The notes below the pieces were generated by a model. That model worked only from the letters and a program-made list of their open reading frames with translations, ran no database searches and was not told the DNA's origin. Both the position numbers and the translations under genes were made by a program. From UTCHB3 sp964431385 (GTDB taxonomy: Bacteria; Bacteroidota; Ignavibacteria; Ignavibacteriales; Ignavibacteriaceae), in the NCBI GenBank assembly GCA_964431385.1, contig CAYSJM010000001.1, positions 1 through 64,000 on the forward strand: 64,000 nucleotides of DNA. Direction: 5' to 3'. Within the stretch, counting starts at the first letter, position 1; every line of letters starts with the position of its first letter. Below, in pieces: positions 43,601 through 49,368 of this stretch.

Positions 43601-43718
43601 TACTTATGAGTGGAATGGCAAAAATGATTTTGGAAGTGCCGTCTCATCAGGTGTTTACCTTTGCACTATAAAAGCCGGTGGTAAAATGCAGACTGTGAAG
43701 ATGATACTGCAAAAATAA
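40662..43718 (+). CDS. Secreted beta-propeller protein with T9SS sorting domain (cargo 3)
   Basis: About 1018 residues from ATG 40662, which has GGAAAG 4 bases upstream; an in-frame TTG four codons earlier lacks a site. It contains a signal peptide, a conserved N-terminal segment shared with cargo 1 (KMNYGSPDEAMKW, RKSATGSIPENW), BNR/sortilin-type propeller blades with TTNGGTSW motifs, then an extra ~150-residue beta-rich domain absent from cargo 1 (from ITELVYDNG). A type A T9SS sorting domain (about the last 90 residues, QNYPNPFNPTTKISFSLP to KMILQK) closes it. It is clearly a paralogue of the 29.56 kb protein. No methyltransferase cassette follows it. Confidence 0.92.
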   Translation: MKKMFKILFPSITISVLLIFAFVYASEHTNIVTMEDYLQFKIEKKKNAKMNYGSPDEAMKWYMDQRKSATGSIPENWREEALQHIERYNTRPDNEDNSTALSWSEVGPGNIGGRVRAIVVHPSNASIIYIGAVGGGVWKTTNGGTSWTALKDQMENIAVCALVMDPSNSNILYAGTGEGFFNGDAIRGEGVFKTTDAGATWTRLTATNNTDFQYVNKLEFDGTTNTLWAATRSGLLKSTDAGASFTKVINATHCMDLEIAGTSPTTLYASFGHFAQANVRRSTDAGATWSQIFTQSGIGRYEIAVSKSSPSTVLISGHNLSTNQCGVFSKSTDKGTNWTSVTIPGPAVSGAATYTSGQAWYNNIVMVDPTNANIIYAAGLDAWKTTNGGTSWTQISNWYPQGGAPPFMHADIHAIAFSPSSSSTLFTGNDGGVYKSTNGGSTWTSLNNGLNITQFYYGAIHPTLAKYYGGTQDNGTLGLTSGTSWGELIGGDGGATEIDFNNPNLMYGEYVNFCFLKSTDGGASFNKSMNGIPVGSGFWDGTTDRTLFISPFTMDPNNPQILAGGTYRVWRTTNSASSWTAISGDLTGDGTGGSGATISALAIAKGNSSVIYVGTTNGRVQVTTNAGTSWTLRNSGLPSAYVTKVVIDPSNSNIAYATFSGFSASQKVYKTTNAGVSWTNISSNLPNIPVNSFVINPASTSNLYAGTDLGVFSTTDGGTSWVKDGSSLPNVVVSDLRIRASDSKIVAFTHGRSAWVATISGGSGGQITELVYDNGTVLSGYNWPNSGQGSANRMTSPVANAKLTAISFYITGTSAGTATFKPVVKTKDGNGAPGTDLVNYNPVTASTIPGWNTWNTSAQNITVTNDFFIGMIYDGVNRPSFGYNQTNNSRAWDFDGTTWTAWNETYFMRATVQSPTAIIEFDNSVPTVFELSQNYPNPFNPTTKISFSLPDAGNVTMIIYDINGKKIAEIANGYHQTGRYTYEWNGKNDFGSAVSSGVYLCTIKAGGKMQTVKMILQK

Positions 43719-43784
43719 AATCCACGGTAAAGATTTTGCATCTTTTAATTGATGTAAATTCTAAAAAACTTCCTCATTAAAATT

Positions 43785-43825
43785 AAAAAGGCTGTTTGAT
43801 TTTTGACATCAAACAGCCTTTTTTT
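43785..43825. terminator. Bidirectional terminator between cargo 3 and oadB
   Basis: An 11-bp perfect stem GGCTGTTTGAT / ATCAAACAGCC (43790-43800 with 43808-43818) and 7-nt loop is flanked by five A on the left and seven T on the right. It can serve both convergent genes. Confidence 0.92.
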
Positions 43826-43843
43826 ATATAAGGTCTCTTCAGA

Positions 43844-45064
43844 TTATTTGAAGAATATAGGAATAAGTGTAATGTAAAGACCTGCTATTATAGCAGAAGT
43901 GATCACACCGCTTATGTTTGCACCGATAGCTTCAGGTAAGATAATCGATTGTGGATTGGCTTCATGAACCGACTTCTGTGCAACTTTTGCAGTTGTGGGG
44001 ACACAACTTACACCGGCAATTCCAATAACAGGATTAAACTTCCCACCCGTGATGAAATACATAATGTAACCACCAAGCAAACCACCAAGTGCAGAGAGGA
44101 TAAGTGCTATAATTCCCAAAATCAGGAGGGGTAAAATCTGCTCATCGAGTATGAGGGAAGCATCGCAGAGTACACCGAGAAGTAACCCGAGCAAAAAGGT
44201 TGATCCGTATAGAAGGGGTCCGGCAATAAAATCAACAATATGCTTCAGACCGGCTTCTCTTACAGCAACACCGACAAATAAAGAGAGAAAAAGAGGTGCT
44301 GCCACGGGGAAAAGAAGGCATAAAATGGTACAGGCAATTACTGCAAAATATAGTTTTTCTGAAGAGGTAATCTGTCTGATTTTAGTTTTGGGTGGCATTT
44401 TAATTGCTCGTAACTTTTGGGGCACAAGCAATTTTATCAGGTAAGGATAACCGCCGTATGTAAGTCCCAGATAAAGGTATGCCACAACGGTAATTGCGAC
44501 AAAGAGCTTTGGAGAAAGTTTTAGTGCTGTGAAAAGTACCATAGGACCATCCGCACCACCAATCATGGCAACTGAGGCCGCATCCTTCACATCCAGCCCC
44601 ATCGCCATGGCAATGGGAACAGTAAGAAATGTACCGAGCTCAGCACAAACAGCGAGGAACATACTAAGAAACGGACGGGCGAGAAGAAAACCCACATCGA
44701 GCAAAACACCAATGCCCATAAATACAAAGCATGCTATCAGACCGTTGCTGAATGTCAGGGTGTAAATAGGTTGCAAAAAGTCAATCTGCAAAATATCAAT
44801 AAGTTTACTTGGCTCGGTCACCATGGGATCAAGGAAAAGATTAGCCGTCTGCCCGGTTCCCATAATAAGAACACCTGCATTTACTGCCGCCATTCCAATT
44901 CCCATAGGAATCATAAGAAGAGGTTCGAGGACTCCTTTTTTTCCGAGATACACAAGGAGCAACCCAAGTAGCATCAAACAAACTCTGCCAATAGAGATTG
45001 TCGGATCTGATGTAAAAAGAGTGGAAATGCCGGGGAAAATCTGCTGTAGTATTTGTAAGTCCAT
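43844..45064 (-). CDS. oadB: Sodium-translocating decarboxylase beta subunit
   Basis: The membrane subunit of a biotin-dependent Na+-pumping decarboxylase (oxaloacetate, methylmalonyl-CoA or glutaconyl-CoA type), which couples decarboxylation of carboxybiotin to sodium export. The 406 residues contain about nine to eleven helices with the family motifs GADGPMVLF near the middle, DVGFLLARP, and GGKFNPVIGIAGVSCVPTTAKVAQ in the C-terminal half. It lies three bases after the gamma subunit stop. No alpha subunit or biotin carrier gene is in the window, so the substrate cannot be determined. Confidence 0.93.
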   Translation of the reverse strand: MDLQILQQIFPGISTLFTSDPTISIGRVCLMLLGLLLVYLGKKGVLEPLLMIPMGIGMAAVNAGVLIMGTGQTANLFLDPMVTEPSKLIDILQIDFLQPIYTLTFSNGLIACFVFMGIGVLLDVGFLLARPFLSMFLAVCAELGTFLTVPIAMAMGLDVKDAASVAMIGGADGPMVLFTALKLSPKLFVAITVVAYLYLGLTYGGYPYLIKLLVPQKLRAIKMPPKTKIRQITSSEKLYFAVIACTILCLLFPVAAPLFLSLFVGVAVREAGLKHIVDFIAGPLLYGSTFLLGLLLGVLCDASLILDEQILPLLILGIIALILSALGGLLGGYIMYFITGGKFNPVIGIAGVSCVPTTAKVAQKSVHEANPQSIILPEAIGANISGVITSAIIAGLYITLIPIFFK

Positions 45065-45067
45065 TTT

Positions 45068-45412
45068 TTACCTCCCTTTCGGATTTTGTCTTAGACCATA
45101 AATTTTCGAACTCCAGGGAGAGTACGGTTTTACTACTTTTCTAATTGTCATAACGGTCTTTTCATAATCATGCATATCTTCAAGATATTGATGTATAGCC
45201 AAACCAATGGCTGCAACCACTTCAAGTTCACTTTCCTGCCCGGCGGCATCCGACTGAATAACAGTCAGGTCCTCATGGACATCTTGAGATTTTTCTTTTT
45301 GGATTCTTGTGAAGTTTATTGCCAAGGATATAAGTTTGATAAGACCGGCTACGAGGAAGGATATTACGAAGGTTGAGAGGAAGATTATTCCTATCACAAT
45401 AAATATATTCAT
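45068..45412 (-). CDS. oadG: OadG-family gamma subunit of sodium-pumping decarboxylase
   Basis: The 114-residue protein has one N-terminal membrane helix (about 3-28) followed by a charged linker and a short C-terminal amphipathic region ending VVKPYSPWSSKIYGLRQNPKGR. This matches the small gamma/delta subunits that assemble the decarboxylase complex and hold the alpha subunit. The gene directly precedes oadB on the same strand with a 3-base gap. Sequence conservation in this family is low, so position is part of the evidence. Confidence 0.8.
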   Translation of the reverse strand: MNIFIVIGIIFLSTFVISFLVAGLIKLISLAINFTRIQKEKSQDVHEDLTVIQSDAAGQESELEVVAAIGLAIHQYLEDMHDYEKTVMTIRKVVKPYSPWSSKIYGLRQNPKGR

Positions 45413-45860
45413 ATGTTAATCGTCGATTGTTAAACTCAACTTTTTCTATACTAAATAATAAAAAAAGTTATCACACAAATATAAGAAAATTGAAATTCAG
45501 AACCGCCGAATTTCAGAACTTCGGTAAATTTAAGTTTATTGTCAGAGCAGCAGTTGTGAACTTCAGAACCTCAGTACCTCAAACTTCGGTGGTCTTGAAC
45601 CTAAAGTCAGTGCACCAGTTGTGAACTTCAGAACCTCAGTACCTCAGAACTTCGGTTGTCTTAAACCTAAAGTCAGTGCAGCAAAACATTTTTATAGACT
45701 GAAGTTCAGGAGTTCTGAAGTTCCGAGGTTCTTATTAGTTCAGGAGTTCTGAAGTTCCGAGGTTCTTATTAGTTCAGGGGTTCTAAAAAATATACATTGT
45801 TATTCTGTTACAATATAGCTAAATTTACAGGTTATAATAATTTTTTGGAGCACACTCTAA
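45413..45860. repeat. Octamer-repeat spacer upstream of secA
   Basis: This 448-bp spacer has no gene. A 65/66-bp direct repeat occupies 45551-45615 and 45616-45681; each copy contains a run of octamers GAACTTCA, GAACCTCA, GTACCTCA and AACTTCGG-like. Then 45701-45784 holds the same family on the opposite strand: GAAGTTCA followed by two 34-bp units (45709-45742, 45743-45776) each made of GGAGTTCT, GAAGTTCC, GAGGTTCT plus a 10-bp spacer, and a final GGGGTTCT. The secA promoter candidate lies at 45797-45827. Confidence 0.9.
45797..45827 (+). promoter_or_regulatory. Candidate secA promoter
   Basis: TTG at 45797-45799, a 20-base spacer, then TAAATTTA at 45820-45827, close to the Bacteroidota -33/-7 pattern (the last base deviates from G). 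It lies about 35 bases before the secA start, just downstream of the octamer arrays. Confidence 0.35.
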
Positions 45861-48800
45861 ATGTTAAAATCGGTCTTAAAAGCCATATTTGGCGATAAAC
45901 ACAGCCGTACTTATAAAGAATTACAGCCTGTAGTACAGGAAATAAACAAACACTACGAACCCCTTGCCTCTTTAAGTGATTTTGAATTAAAAGAGAAGGT
46001 TAAAGGCTTCAAAGAATATCTAAATAATGAAACCGCAGAGATCAGGGGCAAATTAGATGAGTTAAGAGACCAACTCACCAATGTTGAGGGCGATGTTGCA
46101 AATGCAACCGTGATCCATGACGAAATAGAAACTCTTGAAAAAGAACTTGATGATAAATACGAAGACCTCCTTGATGAAATATTACCCGAGGTGTTTGCAG
46201 TAGCAAAAGATACATGCAGAAGGCTTGTGGGCAAAACATACACTGTAATGGGTCAAAAGGTCACTTGGGACATGGTTCCTTACGATGTACAGTTAATGGG
46301 TGGAATAGTACTCCATCAGGGAAAAATAGCAGAGATGGCTACCGGTGAAGGTAAAACTCTTGTTGCTACACTTCCATTGTTCTTAAATTGTCTCACCGGA
46401 AGAGGTGCTCACCTTGTAACCGTGAACGATTATCTCGCACAGCGTGACTCCGAGTGGATGGGTGAAATATTTAAGTTTCATGATCTTACCGTTGGAGCCA
46501 TTCTCGGCACAATGAATCCCGATAAAAGAAGAGAATCGTACAATTGCGATATTACATACGGCACGAACAACGAATTTGGTTTCGATTATCTTAGAGATAA
46601 TATGGCGATTGACCCCGAACACCAGGTTCAAAGAAAATATATTTACGCTATTGTGGATGAGGTGGATTCAGTTCTCATAGATGAAGCACGAACTCCTCTC
46701 ATCATTTCAGGTCCTGTCGATTCAGACAACCAAAAGTATGATGAAATGAAACCAAAGATTGAAAGGCTTTATAGACTTCAGTCGAATATAGTTTCCGGAA
46801 TCCTCACAGAAGCAGAGAAAACTCTGACATCAAATCCTTCAAAAGATGATGTAACTGAAGCCGGCGTCAAGATTTTTAGAGCCTACCGCGGACTGCCAAA
46901 ACATAAAAAGCTTATGAAGGTTTTGTCTGAGCCCGAGTACAAACAATTGATGCAAAATACAGAACTTGAATACCTCAAAGATAAAAGCAGAAATATGCAT
47001 ATAATTGATGAGGAACTTTATTTTGTAATCGATGAGAAAAACAACTCGATAGAACTTACCGAAAAAGGAAGAGAAGAACTTGCTAAAGGGACACCCGAAG
47101 GGAAAGAATTTTTTGTTCTACCCGATTTTGGTACAGAAATCAGTAAAATTAAAAATGATACCTCTCTAACCGAGGAACAGAAAAAGAAAAAGGAAGAGAC
47201 TCTACACTTCGACTACTCTGAAAAATCAGACAGACTGCATACAATAAACCAACTCTTAAAAGCATACACTCTCTTTGAAAAAGATGATGAGTATGTAATT
47301 ACCGAAGATGGTAAAATTGCGATAGTTGATGAGTTTACCGGTCGTGTCCTCCCGGGAAGAAGATATTCTGACGGATTACACCAGGCGATTGAAGCAAAAG
47401 AGAATGTGAAAGTTGAAAGAGACACTCAAACTCTCGCTACAATTACACTTCAAAATTATTTCAGGATGTATAAAAAACTCGCCGGTATGACGGGTACTGC
47501 TGAAACTGAAGAGGGTGAGTTTGATGAAATTTACAAACTTGATGTTGTGGTTATTCCAACGAACAAACCGATCACAAGGTCGGATGAGGATGATCAGATT
47601 TACAGAACAAAACGAGAAAAACTTAACGCGGTAGCGATGCAGGTGGAAGAACTGCAAAAAGAAGGCAGACCTGTTCTCGTTGGTACCACATCCGTTGAAG
47701 TATCTGAAACCATTAGCCGAATGTTGAAACTTAGGGGTGTAAAACATAATGTTTTGAACGCCAAACAACATCAACGCGAAGCTGAAGTGGTGGCTTTTGC
47801 CGGTCAACCCGGTGCTGTAACCATAGCAACCAACATGGCAGGTAGAGGAACTGATATTAAGTTGGGTGCCGGTGTTACAGATAAAGGCGGTCTCTTCATT
47901 CTTGGTACTGAAAGACATGAATCGCGACGAATTGATCGGCAGTTGAGAGGTCGTGCCGGAAGACAGGGAGACCCCGGAACCACGCTTTTCTTCCTCTCTT
48001 TGGAAGATGATCTTTTAAGACTTTTTGGAAGTGACCGAGCCGCTGCGATTATGTCGCGTGCCGGTTTTGAAGAAGGTGAAGTCATTAAACATCCGATTAT
48101 CACCCGTTCAGTTGAAAGAGCACAGAAAAAGGTTGAGGAAAACAACTTTGCAATCAGAAAGAGACTTCTCGAGTACGATAACACGATGAATCAGCAAAGA
48201 ACAATTATCTATTCGAGGAGAAACAGAGCTCTACACGGCGAGAGACTCAAAACAGAAATTCTCGAAATGATGGAAGAGTACATCGCTGAACTCGTCGATA
48301 AATATTATGAGAACGCAGATATCGAATTACTCGAAAAAGACCTCGATACTCACCTCTTGTTGAATATAAAGTTTGACCGAGGTGAGTGGGAACTCCTGAA
48401 CAAAAACGGAGTTACCGAAAAGGTAATCAAAGTCGCTCACGAATATTATGCTCATAAAGAAAACATGCTCTCATCTGATATGATGGCACGAATTGAAAGA
48501 TATGCATTCCTTACCATTATAGATAATAAATGGAAAGAGCATCTCCGCGATATGGACGATTTGAAAGAAGGTATAAATTTAAGAGCCTACGGTCAAAAAG
48601 ATCCACTTATTGAGTATAAAAACGAGGCTTTTAACCTTTTCACAGAACTGCTCGACACTATCAGAAACGAAACGGTTCAGATTGCTTTTAAGCTTTATCC
48701 TGCACAACCTGAGAGTGTTCAGATTTCTCGCAGACCTGAAAGAAGACCTACAAGAACCATTAAAGAATCTGCAGATAACGCAGGAATGCATGGCGGTTAT

Positions 48801-48941
48801 GTTCCTGCTCCCCAGGAGCAGGAAACTTCACCTGTTGGGAAACCACAACCGGTTAAAATTGGTGAAAGAATCGGCAGAAATGACCCCTGTTGGTGTGGAA
48901 GCGGCAAAAAATATAAACAATGCCACGGCAAAAACGCCTGA
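45861..48941 (+). CDS. secA: Preprotein translocase ATPase SecA
   Basis: The motor that drives secretory proteins through SecYEG. The 1026 residues include Walker A in ATGEGKTLVATLP, the DEAD-like VDEVDSVLIDEARTPLIISG region, the preprotein cross-linking domain, NMAGRGTDIKLG and the RGRAGRQGDPG motif of the second nucleotide-binding fold. A C-terminal SEC-C zinc motif (NDPCWCGSGKKYKQCHG) is present. An N-terminal insertion rich in Glu/Asp (about 60-105) and an additional charged block (about 300-450) explain the length, as in other Bacteroidota/Chlorobi SecA proteins. The upstream TTGGAGCA serves as ribosome binding site. glnB follows after 14 bases. Confidence 0.97.
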   Translation: MLKSVLKAIFGDKHSRTYKELQPVVQEINKHYEPLASLSDFELKEKVKGFKEYLNNETAEIRGKLDELRDQLTNVEGDVANATVIHDEIETLEKELDDKYEDLLDEILPEVFAVAKDTCRRLVGKTYTVMGQKVTWDMVPYDVQLMGGIVLHQGKIAEMATGEGKTLVATLPLFLNCLTGRGAHLVTVNDYLAQRDSEWMGEIFKFHDLTVGAILGTMNPDKRRESYNCDITYGTNNEFGFDYLRDNMAIDPEHQVQRKYIYAIVDEVDSVLIDEARTPLIISGPVDSDNQKYDEMKPKIERLYRLQSNIVSGILTEAEKTLTSNPSKDDVTEAGVKIFRAYRGLPKHKKLMKVLSEPEYKQLMQNTELEYLKDKSRNMHIIDEELYFVIDEKNNSIELTEKGREELAKGTPEGKEFFVLPDFGTEISKIKNDTSLTEEQKKKKEETLHFDYSEKSDRLHTINQLLKAYTLFEKDDEYVITEDGKIAIVDEFTGRVLPGRRYSDGLHQAIEAKENVKVERDTQTLATITLQNYFRMYKKLAGMTGTAETEEGEFDEIYKLDVVVIPTNKPITRSDEDDQIYRTKREKLNAVAMQVEELQKEGRPVLVGTTSVEVSETISRMLKLRGVKHNVLNAKQHQREAEVVAFAGQPGAVTIATNMAGRGTDIKLGAGVTDKGGLFILGTERHESRRIDRQLRGRAGRQGDPGTTLFFLSLEDDLLRLFGSDRAAAIMSRAGFEEGEVIKHPIITRSVERAQKKVEENNFAIRKRLLEYDNTMNQQRTIIYSRRNRALHGERLKTEILEMMEEYIAELVDKYYENADIELLEKDLDTHLLLNIKFDRGEWELLNKNGVTEKVIKVAHEYYAHKENMLSSDMMARIERYAFLTIIDNKWKEHLRDMDDLKEGINLRAYGQKDPLIEYKNEAFNLFTELLDTIRNETVQIAFKLYPAQPESVQISRRPERRPTRTIKESADNAGMHGGYVPAPQEQETSPVGKPQPVKIGERIGRNDPCWCGSGKKYKQCHGKNA

Positions 48942-48955
48942 TAACGGAGTAAGCC

Positions 48956-49294
48956 ATGAAAAAAATAGAAGCCATTATAAGACCGTTTAAACTTGACGAA
49001 GTAAAAGAAGCCCTCATCGAAGAGGGCTTCAAAGGTCTCACTATCACTGAAGTGCGGGGTTACGGCAGACAAAAAGGTCACAAAGAAGTCTATCGTGGAA
49101 GTGAATACAGGATTGAGTTTGTACCCAAAATGAAAATCGAACTTGTGGTTGATGATGAAAGACTTGAAGCGGCAATTGATGCTATCATCAAAAACGCAAA
49201 AACAGGACAAGTAGGTGATGGCAAAATATTTATTTCTGAAGTGACTGATGCAATCAGAATAAGGACCGGCGAATCGGGATTCGATGCTCTTTGA
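48956..49294 (+). CDS. glnB: Nitrogen regulatory protein P-II
   Basis: A trimeric signal protein that senses 2-oxoglutarate, ATP/ADP and (by uridylylation) glutamine, and controls glutamine synthetase adenylylation and ammonium transport. The 112 residues match the family length. The T-loop contains GRQKGHKEVYRGSEY with the modifiable Y51 at the canonical place, and the C-terminal signatures GQVGDGKIF and IRIRTGE are present. GGAG 8 bases before the ATG supports the start. It follows secA by 14 bases, an unusual neighbour; glnE, which acts with it, is at 26.5-29.4 kb. Confidence 0.97.
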   Translation: MKKIEAIIRPFKLDEVKEALIEEGFKGLTITEVRGYGRQKGHKEVYRGSEYRIEFVPKMKIELVVDDERLEAAIDAIIKNAKTGQVGDGKIFISEVTDAIRIRTGESGFDAL

Positions 49295-49368
49295 TTTTTA
49301 TTTGCATTGAATAAAGTTCGACTGTTCTATAAATTCCCCCTGACTCAAATTAATTTTCGGAATCGGCT

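Noticed and set aside
45427..45624. Open frame of about 65 codons upstream of secA
   Set aside because: It is made largely of the octamer repeats, which have no stop codons by construction; no start signal is present.
45551..45784. Possible CRISPR array
   Set aside because: Repeats are 8, 34 or 65 bp and contiguous, with no unique spacers of uniform length and no cas genes nearby.
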